Source of the DNA: Nannocystis exedens
GTDB lineage: Bacteria > Myxococcota_A > Polyangia > Polyangiales > Polyangiaceae
Assembly: GCA_945861885.1 (NCBI GenBank)
Contig: CAMAVR010000002.1
Span: 87,171-151,170, forward strand
Direction: 5' to 3'
Length of the DNA: 64,000 bases
Below the pieces are notes generated by a model. That model made no database searches. It worked only from the letters and a program-made list of their open reading frames with translations, and was not told the DNA's origin. Positions 17,127 to 26,302 of the stretch are shown here, piece after piece (position 1 is the stretch's first letter; each line of letters opens with the position of its first letter). Both the position numbers and the translations under genes were made by a program.

Positions 17127-18317
17127 TTAGACCCGCGCAAGAATGACCGCGGTCCCTTGACCTCCACCGATGCATGCGCTGCCGATTGCGTAGCGGCCGC
17201 CTCGTCGCGCGAGTTCGTACACGAGATGTGTCACGATTCGCGCGCCGCTTGCTGCGAGCGGATGGCCAAGCGCAATCGCGCCGCCGTTGACGTTCAATTT
17301 GGCGCTGTCGATCCCCAACTCCTTTTGAACAGCAAGTAGTTGCGGCGCGAACGCTTCGTTGACTTCTACGATGTCCATATCCCCGAGCGTCAGGCCGGCT
17401 CGCTTTAGCGCGCTTCGTATCGCGGGAACGGGGCCAATCCCCATTCGTGTCGGTTCGACGCCTGCGACGCCCCATTCGACGACTTTCGCGAGCGGCTTCA
17501 GATTTTTGGCTAGGGCGAACTCTTCCGTCGTCAAAATAAGCGATGCTGCACCGTCGCAAATACCGGATGCGTTGCCGGCCGTGACAACGCCGTCTTTCTT
17601 AAAAACAGGTGCGAGCTTTGCGAGCGCTTCCGTCGTTGTTTGTGGGCGCGGATGCTCGTCGACCGAAAATGTAATCGACCCCTTTTTTGTGGCGATTTCA
17701 AGCGGCGCTATTTCGGTTTGAAAATAACCCTTTTCGTGTGCGCTTGCCCATTTCTGTTGGCTTGAGAGCGCGAAGGCGTCGCACGTTGCGCGATCAATTT
17801 TGTATTCGACGGCGAGATTTTCGGCGGTGACTGCCATCGGAGTGTTGCAATACGAATCGGTTAGCGCGCTCCAGAGCGAATCTTCAAGTTGCGGCGCTTT
17901 GCCGAATGGATAACCGTCACGCGCACCACGAACAACGTGCGGCGCTTGCGACATATTTTCGGTCCCCCCAACGAGTACCGCGTCGCACTCGCCGAGCAAG
18001 AGTTGCTCCGCGCCATTGATGATTGCCTGAAACCCAGAACCGCACAGCCGATTGACAGTAAGGGCCGGTGTCGAGATAGGAATTCCCGCCTTGAGACCAA
18101 TATGCCGGGCGCAGTAGATGGCATCTGAGCTCGATTGAAGCACGTTGCCGAAGATGACATGCCCTATTTTGTCGGGTGAAATGCCGGCTTGGGCGATTGC
18201 CGCTTTTGACGCGTGGACGGCCAAATCGTTGGCGCTAATTGCTTTCAGCGCCCCTTGCATCGTGCCAAATGCCGTTCGTTTAGCGGCAACAATCACGATC
18301 GATTTCTTCTTCGACAT
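17127..18317 (-). CDS. Acetyl-CoA C-acetyltransferase (thiolase)
   Basis: A 396-residue thiolase. The nucleophilic Cys is in [11 protein letters not shown]; the other catalytic blocks are [17 protein letters not shown] with the base His and the C-terminal CIGGGQG with the second Cys. Length and blocks fit the biosynthetic/acetoacetyl-CoA thiolases that condense two acetyl-CoA or cleave acetoacetyl-CoA. GGAG is placed well before the ATG at 18317. It lies immediately upstream of the tandem histidine kinases on the same strand. It could act on the acetoacetate released by the nearby Kce domain after CoA activation, but that link is only inferred. Confidence 0.93.
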   Translation of the reverse strand: MSKKKSIVIVAAKRTAFGTMQGALKAISANDLAVHASKAAIAQAGISPDKIGHVIFGNVLQSSSDAIYCARHIGLKAGIPISTPALTVNRLCGSGFQAIINGAEQLLLGECDAVLVGGTENMSQAPHVVRGARDGYPFGKAPQLEDSLWSALTDSYCNTPMAVTAENLAVEYKIDRATCDAFALSSQQKWASAHEKGYFQTEIAPLEIATKKGSITFSVDEHPRPQTTTEALAKLAPVFKKDGVVTAGNASGICDGAASLILTTEEFALAKNLKPLAKVVEWGVAGVEPTRMGIGPVPAIRSALKRAGLTLGDMDIVEVNEAFAPQLLAVQKELGIDSAKLNVNGGAIALGHPLAASGARIVTHLVYELARRGGRYAIGSACIGGGQGTAVILARV

Positions 18318-18441
18318 AGATCAACTCCAAAAAGGGCAATAGAACGCTTTCGAGCGGCACAGTAATGCGCGAAATTTAGCTAATTTCAACTCTGCGACAG
18401 ATTACCGTGAGTTCGCGGGCGGCATATTGCCGATCGGTGAA

Positions 18442-19455
18442 ATGAAGCGCACTATTAATAAACCCGTGTCGCGCATCGTCATGATTGATCCCGCTTCCCC
18501 GTCCACTTCGGTGGTTCGCGAGGCGACGCGCGTTTTACGCCAGGGGGGGCTTGTCGCGTTCCCGACGGAGACCGTCTATGGGCTCGGCGCACGGGCACTC
18601 GATCCTGAGGCCGTTACCCGCATTTTTACGGCGAAAGGGCGCCCCGCCAACCATCCGCTCATTGCACACGTTTTGGGCGTTTCGGATGCTTCTGCTCTGG
18701 CCGCGCGATGGTCGTCGCTCGCTGACGAGCTCGCGTCGCGTTTTTGGCCTGGCCCGCTGACGCTTGTCGTTGAGCGCGCGGTCGGCATTCCGTCGGTGAT
18801 TTCTGGCGGGGCGTCGACGGTAGCACTTCGTGCGCCTGCCCATCCGGTCGCGCGCGCCTTGATCGCAGCGTTGGGGGAGCCGATCGCGGCGCCGAGCGCG
18901 AATCGCTATCAATCGATCTCGCCAACGCAAGCGAGCCATGTGGCCTCGTCGCTTGGGTCAAACGTCGACATGATTCTAGATGGTGGTCGCTCGCTTTGTG
19001 GAATTGAATCGACGGTTGTCGATTTGACGGGTGAACGCCCAAGAATATTGCGTCACGGGGCCATCCCAATTGGGTCGATTCGAACTGTCGTAGATGTCGA
19101 AATCGCGACAGGGCCAGTTGCGAGTAACTCCTCGCGGGTCTCGCCGGGGATGGACGCGCGGCACTACGCCCCAAAAACGAAACTTGTGTTGGTGGATCGA
19201 CGTGACCTGATTGCCGACATGTGCCTTGCGGAGGGTGGTTCTGTTGGCGTCATTTTGTGCGGCGTTGCGGATCGCTCTTTCGAAGCGAGCCGGGTCGTAG
19301 AGTTACCAGCCGATTCTGAATTGTACGCGCGCGAACTGTTCGCAACGTTGCACGATTTGGATGCGCGCGGCCTGAAAGCGGTCATTGTTGAAGCGCCGCC
19401 AAATGACGAGTCGTGGCTGGCTGTCCGTGACCGACTGGTCCGAGCGCAGGCGTGA
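18442..19455 (+). CDS. L-threonylcarbamoyladenylate synthase, Sua5 type
   Basis: A protein of about 337 residues that makes threonylcarbamoyl-AMP from threonine, bicarbonate and ATP for the t6A37 modification of ANN-decoding tRNAs. The YrdC domain shows GGLVAFPTETVYGLGA, AKGRPANHPL, FWPGPLTLV and PSANRYQSISPT. The linker block SPGMDARHYAPK and a C-terminal Rossmann-like domain mark it as the two-domain Sua5 form rather than the short TsaC. The ATG at 18442 or the ATG at 18481 could be the start. Its last codons overlap the frame leading into the cytochrome gene. Confidence 0.93.
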   Translation: MKRTINKPVSRIVMIDPASPSTSVVREATRVLRQGGLVAFPTETVYGLGARALDPEAVTRIFTAKGRPANHPLIAHVLGVSDASALAARWSSLADELASRFWPGPLTLVVERAVGIPSVISGGASTVALRAPAHPVARALIAALGEPIAAPSANRYQSISPTQASHVASSLGSNVDMILDGGRSLCGIESTVVDLTGERPRILRHGAIPIGSIRTVVDVEIATGPVASNSSRVSPGMDARHYAPKTKLVLVDRRDLIADMCLAEGGSVGVILCGVADRSFEASRVVELPADSELYARELFATLHDLDARGLKAVIVEAPPNDESWLAVRDRLVRAQA

Positions 19456-19493
19456 AAAAGAGAGTGATCGTCCAATTCAAGCAAGGAGCGACA

Positions 19494-19814
19494 TTGAAAA
19501 AGACAAACATGTTGGCGTTTGGAGTTCTCGTTGCGGTAGCGCTTGCTGCATGCGCAATTCGGCAACCACCGGCGAGTCCAGCAGATATTTCGCGCGCGCA
19601 ACAGAAGTGGCCCGCAGCGTCCGCGGCTCAGCTTGCTGACGGACGACAGGTCGTGATCAGGCGATGCGGTACGTGCCACCAGACGCCCGATCCGCGTGAA
19701 TTCACCGGTGACCGATGGATCGAAGTGGTAGGCTCGATGGCGAAGCGCGCCCACCTGACATCGGAGGAACACGAAGCGGCGGTTCGATACGGATGGTCGC
19801 TCACCCGCAATTAG
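19494..19814 (+). CDS. Small c-type cytochrome lipoprotein
   Basis: A 106-residue protein. I choose the TTG at 19494 because AAGGAG (19483-19488) is spaced 5 bases from it and it gives a clean signal peptide, MKKTNMLAFGVLVAVALAAC, ending in a lipobox. A GTG at 19452 overlapping the Sua5 stop would place a charged stretch before the signal. A single haem-binding CGTCH lies in VVIRRCGTCHQTPDP, and a Met (SMAKRAH) further on may be the sixth ligand. It is probably a membrane-tethered periplasmic electron carrier, smaller than usual class I cytochromes; the partner is unknown. Confidence 0.78.
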   Translation: MKKTNMLAFGVLVAVALAACAIRQPPASPADISRAQQKWPAASAAQLADGRQVVIRRCGTCHQTPDPREFTGDRWIEVVGSMAKRAHLTSEEHEAAVRYGWSLTRN

Positions 19815-19829
19815 CGCTACCATTAGCCC

Positions 19830-20477
19830 ATGCGGGGCAGAGTAAACGGACTAGTTGTTGGAGGGGTTATCTGCGCGATGGTCGTCGCGTGTGGCCAAAG
19901 TGCGTCGCAGAGTTCAAATCTCGACGCTGGGATGGTGGCGTCGAACGATGCGTCGGTGCGACTTGGGCCTCCGGCGCTCGATGCGGCCGTTTTTCTCGAT
20001 GCTTCGTGCAATGTTGTGATCGACTCGCCGCCTCTTCTTTCGCGCGACCACGTCGACACTGGTGTTCCGGTTGTCTACAATTCGAATCCGCCGTCGAGCG
20101 GGCCGCATTACGCCAGTTGGGCGACTTACGGCGTGCACACGGAGCGTGTCGATCCTCGCCTATTGGTTCACAACCTGGAGCACGGGGCGATCGTATTGCT
20201 GTATAAATGCGGCGTTCCAACCGGCTGCCCAGACATCGTGGCGCAACTTGAGCGTGTCGCCGACACCTTGCCCTATGACCCCTTGTGCCTGACCACCGGC
20301 ATACGCGCTCGAACCGTTATTGCCCCCGACCCGCTGCTTGCTAATCCCATTGCGGCGGCAGCGTGGGGCTGGGTCTACAAAGCAGATTGCCTCGATATCC
20401 CAACGCTCACGGCGTTTACAAAAGCGCACTACGGTTTTGGTCCAGAGGCAACATGCGAACAGGGGCAGGTCCCGTAA
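19830..20477 (+). CDS. DUF3105-family lipoprotein
   Basis: A 215-residue protein with a signal peptide ending in the lipobox MVVAC. The mature part has a low-complexity Asp/Ala/Ser linker, then the DUF3105 blocks VVYNSNPPSSGPHYASW and LLVHNLEHGAIVLLYKC. These His-containing blocks are conserved in the family and may bind metal, but no biochemical role is established to my knowledge. Several Cys in the C-terminal half could form disulfides. It follows the cytochrome lipoprotein closely on the same strand and may be exported to the same compartment. Confidence 0.8.
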   Translation: MRGRVNGLVVGGVICAMVVACGQSASQSSNLDAGMVASNDASVRLGPPALDAAVFLDASCNVVIDSPPLLSRDHVDTGVPVVYNSNPPSSGPHYASWATYGVHTERVDPRLLVHNLEHGAIVLLYKCGVPTGCPDIVAQLERVADTLPYDPLCLTTGIRARTVIAPDPLLANPIAAAAWGWVYKADCLDIPTLTAFTKAHYGFGPEATCEQGQVP

Positions 20478-20500
20478 GGCGACGGAACTGAGCACTGGCC

Positions 20501-21214
20501 CTATGCGGTCCAGTCGATCGATGTGGGGACTTGAAGACCGATCGCTTCAGGTCGCGGGAAGCTCAGTCCGCACGCTTTTACGGCAGAGCGAATGTCGTTC
20601 ACGAAATCGGCCATAACGGCGCCAGAATCGCGCTTTTTTAGCCCAACCTGAAGCGCATAACGTCCGCCTTCGGTGTCGGGACGCCCAAACGACAACATCC
20701 CTTGTTTGAACCACGTTTCAAAATGCTTCTGCTTGATGTCGTTAAACTGACCGCTTCGACAGAGCTCGATCACAATTTTTTCGCCGAGGCTCTGGTGGCC
20801 CGTCTCCTCTTTTATGATCTTCGCAATAATTTCGCGGTAGGGAAGAAACGAGCACTGCTCGTATTCACGAAGCTGCCAGAGGCCGCCGCGGTCGTATAAA
20901 AACTGCGCCATCGCGAGCTCAAACCAACTCTGGGCAAACGCGATCGGCTTTCGCGCGAGCCGCGCGTTGACGCGCGGCTCAACGCTCTCGCCGACAAACT
21001 GTTGAAACATCGTGGCGACGACTTCGTAATGCTCCATTTCTTCGCGAATGTGCCACGTCAAAAATTTGAGCCATTTTAGTTCGGGGACGAACTGCAGCCC
21101 GTACCCAAACATCTGAGCCGCGGCCAACTCGCGGTACGCCTGGCTCTCCATCATTTGCGTTACCACCGCGACCATTTGCGGCGGCATCTCATCTTTGTTC
21201 GAAAACAGTTTCAT
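20501..21214 (-). CDS. PaaA/PaaC-like diiron (ferritin-like) protein
   Basis: A 237-residue helical protein with two diiron-type motifs, REEMEHYEVV and KEETGHQSLGEKIV, plus further Glu residues (E30 region, E125 region). The pattern matches the phenylacetyl-CoA epoxidase/benzoyl-CoA epoxidase superfamily. It is much shorter than BoxB (about 470) and shorter than PaaA (about 310), nearer to PaaC size. No reductase (BoxA or PaaE) gene is adjacent. It is the last gene of a minus-strand unit behind a CoA ligase and a creatininase-like hydrolase, so an oxygenation of a CoA-bound acid is a reasonable guess; the substrate is unknown. Confidence 0.72.
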   Translation of the reverse strand: MKLFSNKDEMPPQMVAVVTQMMESQAYRELAAAQMFGYGLQFVPELKWLKFLTWHIREEMEHYEVVATMFQQFVGESVEPRVNARLARKPIAFAQSWFELAMAQFLYDRGGLWQLREYEQCSFLPYREIIAKIIKEETGHQSLGEKIVIELCRSGQFNDIKQKHFETWFKQGMLSFGRPDTEGGRYALQVGLKKRDSGAVMADFVNDIRSAVKACGLSFPRPEAIGLQVPTSIDWTA

Positions 21215-21227
21215 CGAAGTGAATCTC

Positions 21228-22016
21228 CTAGAAGAGCGATTCCGAGCAATCAGCGACTACTTCGTCTAAGACTTCCCCGGCGATCATTTCTGCGAGTTTG
21301 CCAATCAAGTACTCGCCTTCTTCGCGGGTCGATTCGCTCGGCGTGCCGGCGTATGCGCGCGTGAGGCCCATTTCAACAAAGCTCGTTTTTCCTAGGCGAA
21401 TTTCATCCGACAAACTTGTCGCAATCGAGGGCAAATTGGTTCGATCGGCCGCCACAAGCGATTCATCGATCGCTAGGACAAGTGATGTTTCGTAGCGCCC
21501 GGCGTGGCAGTTGCCGCGTTTAAATTCATCGGACAACGTTCTCCCCCATTTTCGAGTGAGGGGAGATGCAACCGATGCGCGTCTCGACGGAATGTCCGCG
21601 ATTGCCGCGCGAACGGCGGCATCGTGTTTCGGTTCGAGGTGATTGTTTACAACAACCACGTGAGACCAGCCGTCGCGCACCAATGAATCGACGACGGCGC
21701 GCACAAATGCTGCCAAAACATCCGCTGGGACACCAACGGCCCCAGGAAAGTCTGCTGCAAATTCGGTTACTCCATACGAAATCGCGGGAGCTATACGGGC
21801 GGTGATTCCGCGGGCTTCGAGAAGTGAAACGGCCAAAAAACAGCTCGCTTCGCTGATAAGCGTGTCGGTCGCCAATGGCAGGTGCGGGCCGTGAGGCTCG
21901 ACGCTTCCAATCGGGAGGAGAATGGCGGTTCGTGGCTTCGAAACGAGAGCGCGAACTTCATTCGTGGTGAGCGCGGCAAGATGATGAGATGCGAGCAACG
22001 TTGAAGGCGCGGTCAT
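21228..22016 (-). CDS. Creatininase-family amidohydrolase
   Basis: A 262-residue protein with the metal-binding blocks of the creatininase/MftE family: PIGSVEPHGPHLPLATD, VVVVNNHLEPKHDAAV and HAGRYETSLVL. These supply the Glu, His and Asp ligands of a dinuclear metal site used to cleave amide bonds. The usual GHGGN loop is replaced by NNHLEPKH, as in several related hydrolases. Family members act on creatinine, formamides in flavin and folate-like pathways, and peptide bonds in mycofactocin. Its start overlaps the stop of the ligase gene (ATGA) and the diiron protein follows 13 bp later, so the three products probably work together. Confidence 0.83.
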   Translation of the reverse strand: MTAPSTLLASHHLAALTTNEVRALVSKPRTAILLPIGSVEPHGPHLPLATDTLISEASCFLAVSLLEARGITARIAPAISYGVTEFAADFPGAVGVPADVLAAFVRAVVDSLVRDGWSHVVVVNNHLEPKHDAAVRAAIADIPSRRASVASPLTRKWGRTLSDEFKRGNCHAGRYETSLVLAIDESLVAADRTNLPSIATSLSDEIRLGKTSFVEMGLTRAYAGTPSESTREEGEYLIGKLAEMIAGEVLDEVVADCSESLF

Positions 22017-23665
22017 GTTTCGGTTGGAACCTGCTCCGCAACAAGTTCACTTCGACGAAGCGCTTTGCGATCGAGTTTTCCGCGATCGTTGCGCGGCAAT
22101 TCGCGTACGAAATCGATCGTTTTAGGCACCTTAAAATGCGCCAAGTTTGTTCGAACATGCTCCTGCAATTCGGTCACGGAAGCCTCTGTTCCGCTCCTGA
22201 GCACTACAAACGCTTTTGTTCGAAGAAGCCCGTCTTCTTCAATGCCGATCACTGCCGCGCCCGAGACCAAGTCGTGCGTCATCAAGCAGTTTTCAACTTC
22301 GATCGGAGAGAGCCACTGACCGCTGACTTTTAACAGTTCATCGGCGCGCCCGGCGAAATAGAAATAGCCATCGTGATCGACCAAAAATAGATCGCCAGTT
22401 CGGCACCAAGCACCATGAAACATCGCGCGACTCTTTTCACGATCCAGCCAGTATCCGTGCGACATACTATCGCCGCGAACCCATAGAACGCCGATCTCTC
22501 CCGGTGCACACTGCGGCGACCCAGTGCCGATCGCGTTTTCGGGTAAAACGCGAAGTTCGTACCCGACGACCGCGCGCCCAAGCGAGCCTGGACGGACATC
22601 GGCCGGGCGGTTTGTTACGTAAATGTGAAACATTTCGGCGGAGCCGATTCCATCGAAAATTGGGCTATGAAAACGTGATGTCCACCGCTCCAGGAGAGTT
22701 TGCGGCAGCGCTTCGCCCGCCGAAAGCGAAAACCGAACGGCCGACAAGTCAAAGAACTGGCCGGCAGCTCGAAGCTCATCGTCGCGGTCCAAAAATTTGC
22801 CGATTGTGGTTGGAACATTCGTCACAATCGTCGGGCGATACATGTCAATCGCGTTCGCTAGCGAGTCGACTGTTGGGCGCTCGCTGAACAAACATGCTGT
22901 TGCGCCAACTGAAAACGGGAAGAGCAGATTGGTGCCGGTCGCATAACCAAAAAATAGGCGCGGAACGCTTACGGTAACATCGCTTTCGCGATAGCCGACC
23001 GTTCGCTTCGCATACGCTTCTGCGTTAAACGCAAAATCGCGGTGTGCGTGGATGTTCGCTTTTGGCTGCCCGGTCGAGCCGCTTGTAAAGAGCCAAACGG
23101 CCGGTTCATCGCGGTGTGTTGCGCACGGTCGATAGAGCGCTTCTGTACTCGCCATCCCGCTCGCCAGGTCGACACAGCGAGCCATATCGATGGGGCCGGT
23201 CGGTGTGTCGCAATCGTCGCCGGTTGCCAGATGACGGGTGAGAAAAATATGGCGAAGCTCGATGCGACTGGACGTTTCAAAGAGCGACCGCAACGAAAGA
23301 GCAACTTCGGGGGTTGTAACAAGCGCGGTGCAGCGGGTGTATTCAACAAGATGCGAAAGCTGCAGGCTTGGCGTGAGCGGATTGATCATTGCCGCCACGC
23401 AACCGTTTGCGATCGCACCAAAAAAAGCCCACACAAATGGCGGCGAATCGGGAAGAGCGATCAGAACACGCTCGCCACGGCGCACATCTGCCGAGCGAAG
23501 CAGCCCTGCGAACGCACGCGTGCGCCGCGCAACCTCGCCATAAGAATAAGCAAGAGAGCCGAAACGCAGCGCCGCTTTGTCGTGGAAACGACCGTCGCTC
23601 TGACGAAATAGAAAATAGTCGGTGAGGTTGAAGAGTTCGGGTATCTCGGGAAGTGAGTGCGTCAT
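22013..23665 (-). CDS. Benzoate-CoA ligase-like acyl-adenylating enzyme
   Basis: A 550-residue ANL enzyme. The ATP-binding loop FTSGSTGQPK, the A5-like block DGIGSAEMFHIYV, the block TGDLFLVDHDGYFYFAGRADELLKVSGQWLSPIEVEN and the C-terminal catalytic Lys in DRGKLDRKAL are all present. The overall pattern is closest to the benzoate-CoA ligase family, which activates aromatic acids with ATP and CoA. Acetate or other acids are possible, since I cannot test the acyl pocket. Its start overlaps the transglycosylase stop by ATGA and it is translationally coupled to the creatininase-like gene. Confidence 0.85.
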   Translation of the reverse strand: MTHSLPEIPELFNLTDYFLFRQSDGRFHDKAALRFGSLAYSYGEVARRTRAFAGLLRSADVRRGERVLIALPDSPPFVWAFFGAIANGCVAAMINPLTPSLQLSHLVEYTRCTALVTTPEVALSLRSLFETSSRIELRHIFLTRHLATGDDCDTPTGPIDMARCVDLASGMASTEALYRPCATHRDEPAVWLFTSGSTGQPKANIHAHRDFAFNAEAYAKRTVGYRESDVTVSVPRLFFGYATGTNLLFPFSVGATACLFSERPTVDSLANAIDMYRPTIVTNVPTTIGKFLDRDDELRAAGQFFDLSAVRFSLSAGEALPQTLLERWTSRFHSPIFDGIGSAEMFHIYVTNRPADVRPGSLGRAVVGYELRVLPENAIGTGSPQCAPGEIGVLWVRGDSMSHGYWLDREKSRAMFHGAWCRTGDLFLVDHDGYFYFAGRADELLKVSGQWLSPIEVENCLMTHDLVSGAAVIGIEEDGLLRTKAFVVLRSGTEASVTELQEHVRTNLAHFKVPKTIDFVRELPRNDRGKLDRKALRRSELVAEQVPTET

Positions 23666-25353
23666 TTTACGTTTTTCGGTTTTACGTGCGACTTGGCGGC
23701 CAACTTCTTCGCTTTGGGGACGTAGACAATAACGCTTTCGCCGACATCAAGCAGTTCATTGCGCGCGCGACGATTGATCCGTTCCATCGATGCCGGGGGG
23801 ATGCCAAAGCGCTTGCCAATTCGGGCTATCGTATCGCCAGCTCGAGCCGCGAGTTGAAGGCGCAAGCGCCCTTTTTGCTCTTCAAAATAAGCAAAAAACT
23901 CGTTCGACCCGACAGTTAAGATGCGCGCGCTGCGTTCGGCGAGAAGCGACGTATGTGGTCGAGCTTTGTCGGACGACAGATAGAGTTGAACGGACATTCC
24001 AGATTGCAAATGCGCTGATGGATCGAGCAAATTCCATCTGCATAGTTCGTCGGTTGTGACGCTGAATTTGGCCGCGACTTCGGCGAGCGAATCGCTGTCA
24101 TTCGTGCGGTAAAAATACCGCTCTCGACCCGGATAAACAAACGCCAAGTTTGGGACAACAACGACGTTTGATTCGTCGCGCACCGATGTTGTCTCTGCTT
24201 TCGGCGTATATTTTTTTGACGTCGCTGGCACTTCGGGTGCCAATGCTTCCGCTTTCTTTGGAGTAGTACTGATGTTGTGATCCAATGACGAAAGAAAATC
24301 GACAATGCTGTGAGCTTTTTCGGGAGGAACTCGCAGCCGATATGGCCCCTGATGAATCGAACTTTTCGGCGGCGTACAGCCGCTTCTAAGCTCCGGGTTT
24401 AGTTCGCTGAGTTCTCGAATCTCGCACGAAGCCGCTTTGGCGATTTTCTTGAACGGGACGCCAGGCGCAACGACAACTTCGCAACTTGGTGGCTCCTCGA
24501 TATCGGTTGCGGTCAGCCCAAACGCCTGCGGATTGCGGCCGACAATTGCGGCAGCGATGATTTTCGGGACGTAATGCGTCGATTCCCACGGGAGCGCCCC
24601 TTCAAATTGCGTGAGCCTCCAATAGTCGTTCGTGTTGTATTTGCGAATCGCAGTCATAACGCCCGGCTGCCCATAATTGTACGCGGCGAGCGCGAGCTCC
24701 CATGTGCCAAAGCGATGAAATAGCTCCGCAAGCATTGTAGCGGCGACGCGAGTCGCCATTTCGGCGTGAAAACGCTGGTCGATCCATCGGTCGCGCGCGA
24801 GGCCGTAACTCTTTGCTGTTTCGGGCATCAATTGCCACAGCCCGCAAGCGCCTGCGGTTGAGCGCGCGTTCATTGTAAAACCGCTCTCAATCATCGCGAC
24901 CCAGACAAGATCTTCCGGAATGTTCTTGCTCCGAAACTCGCGCTCAACGAGAGAGCGAAACCTCATCGCGCGACGATTCAACAGAGCGATGGAAGTCTGA
25001 CCTCGCGGATCAAACTTGTAATATTCCAGATAGCGAACAACGCTCGCATCCCAGCGGACGGAAAACGGAGGGAGCTGAAGTTGATTCAGCCACGCAACGT
25101 CACGTCCGCAGCGCTCAAAATCAGAGGCTTCAGCCGCTGCTTCTCCAAAATCGAGCACCGACCCGCAAGGGGCGGTTGAGCCTCGATCGTCGGGCATCCA
25201 AAGCGGCGCCGTCTCGCTTGCGGAATGCGGCGGTGCTTTTGGAAATAGAGCGTGAGAAGCTCCTGATGTATTGCCTGAACTGAAAAAAACAAGCAGTTGA
25301 AACATAAGCGCAAGGGGGGGAGCTCTCCGCATTTGGCGCATACAGTCTCGCAT
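23662..25353 (-). CDS. MltD-like lytic transglycosylase with LysM domains
   Basis: A 563-residue protein with an N-terminal hydrophobic export signal; several ATG codons near 25353-25341 could start it. Residues about 100-290 form the goose-lysozyme-like SLT domain: the catalytic Glu in VAMIESGFTMNARSTAGACGLWQLMPETA, and AAYNYGQPG. Two or three LysM-type regions follow, the clearest near residues 405-455 and at the C-terminus (ARAGDTIARIGKRFGIPP). It should cleave peptidoglycan to 1,6-anhydromuropeptides in the periplasm. It overlaps the downstream ligase gene by 4 bases although no functional link is obvious. Confidence 0.9.
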   Translation of the reverse strand: MRDCMRQMRRAPPLALMFQLLVFFSSGNTSGASHALFPKAPPHSASETAPLWMPDDRGSTAPCGSVLDFGEAAAEASDFERCGRDVAWLNQLQLPPFSVRWDASVVRYLEYYKFDPRGQTSIALLNRRAMRFRSLVEREFRSKNIPEDLVWVAMIESGFTMNARSTAGACGLWQLMPETAKSYGLARDRWIDQRFHAEMATRVAATMLAELFHRFGTWELALAAYNYGQPGVMTAIRKYNTNDYWRLTQFEGALPWESTHYVPKIIAAAIVGRNPQAFGLTATDIEEPPSCEVVVAPGVPFKKIAKAASCEIRELSELNPELRSGCTPPKSSIHQGPYRLRVPPEKAHSIVDFLSSLDHNISTTPKKAEALAPEVPATSKKYTPKAETTSVRDESNVVVVPNLAFVYPGRERYFYRTNDSDSLAEVAAKFSVTTDELCRWNLLDPSAHLQSGMSVQLYLSSDKARPHTSLLAERSARILTVGSNEFFAYFEEQKGRLRLQLAARAGDTIARIGKRFGIPPASMERINRRARNELLDVGESVIVYVPKAKKLAAKSHVKPKNVK

Positions 25354-25433
25354 CGCATATCGGGGTATTTACGTCAAATTCGCGCCACCTCAGCCGTTGT
25401 GTCATATCGAGTCGCGGGAGGTTTAAAATTGCA

Positions 25434-26300
25434 ATGAGCGAGTCGGTTGAACCAAGGTACCCATACGTCTGCATTGACGTCGAGGAAGCCAATGTTGACG
25501 AAGCAAGTGGGGAGCTCTTTGATCTGGGAGCGCTAGGTGTCGAAGAGCGTGACGCGACAACGCTCATCAAAGGAGCTGCCGGGAAAGTGACCTTGGTTGC
25601 AAGCTTTGCGACTCACGAAGAAGCGGAGGCCGTGTTGGGTGAATTCCCAGCCGCGCTATCACCGCGGATCGAGGAGGTCATTGGCGACGCATGGCGCGAC
25701 GAATGGAAGAAGCACTTTCGCCCGTTCCTGTTGACGCCAGAACTCGCAATTTGCCCCCCGTGGGAGACATACGAACCAAAGGCGGGGGAGCGCGTATTGG
25801 TTCTGGAGCCTGGGCGGGCGTTTGGGACAGGCCTTCATGAAACAACATCGATTGTTGCCGAGGTATTGTCGCGTCACGCGGCCGAACTTCGCGGCCGAGA
25901 TCTGCTCGATGTCGGATGCGGAAGCGGCATCCTGTCGCTCGTTGCGTTAGAGCTCGGTGCGAAAACCGCGCGCGCAATTGACATCGACCCCGATGCCGTT
26001 GCGGTGACAATTGAAAACGCAACACGAAATTCGTTGTCGGAAGCGGTTGTGGCAGACACCACCGACGTCGGAAAAATTGAGCAAAGCTACCCAATTGTTT
26101 TGGCTAATATCGAAGCGCGAACATTAATCCCCCTAGCAAAAACTATCGCATCGCGTGTTTCTGCGGGCGGCTTGCTTGTATTGTCAGGGATTCTCGAGCC
26201 GCAAGGTGATGATGTTCTGTCTGCGTATCACGACTTCGATGAAATTGACCGGCCGCAAAAAGGCGAATGGATCGGAATCGTGCTCAGAAAGCGTACGTAA
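25434..26300 (+). CDS. prmA: Ribosomal protein L11 methyltransferase
   Basis: A 288-residue SAM methyltransferase. The N-terminal substrate domain is followed by the linker block WRDEWKKHFRPF and the PrmA-specific block FGTGLHETT. Motif I is LLDVGCGSGILS and motif IV is VLANIEARTL, the PrmA version of NPPY. It trimethylates L11 at the N-terminus and lysines. The start overlaps nothing, and rsmE follows after 2 bp, the common prmA-rsmE order. Confidence 0.95.
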   Translation: MSESVEPRYPYVCIDVEEANVDEASGELFDLGALGVEERDATTLIKGAAGKVTLVASFATHEEAEAVLGEFPAALSPRIEEVIGDAWRDEWKKHFRPFLLTPELAICPPWETYEPKAGERVLVLEPGRAFGTGLHETTSIVAEVLSRHAAELRGRDLLDVGCGSGILSLVALELGAKTARAIDIDPDAVAVTIENATRNSLSEAVVADTTDVGKIEQSYPIVLANIEARTLIPLAKTIASRVSAGGLLVLSGILEPQGDDVLSAYHDFDEIDRPQKGEWIGIVLRKRT

Positions 26301-26302
26301 AT

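Noticed and set aside
19164-19823. A 219-codon minus-strand frame opposite Sua5 and the cytochrome gene
   Set aside because: Low-complexity composition, no start site and no family; both plus-strand genes have conserved motifs.
21228-22016. Mycofactocin MftE assignment for the creatininase-like gene
   Set aside because: Although the family is the same, no mftA, mftB, mftC or other mycofactocin gene is nearby, so the specific role is not supported.
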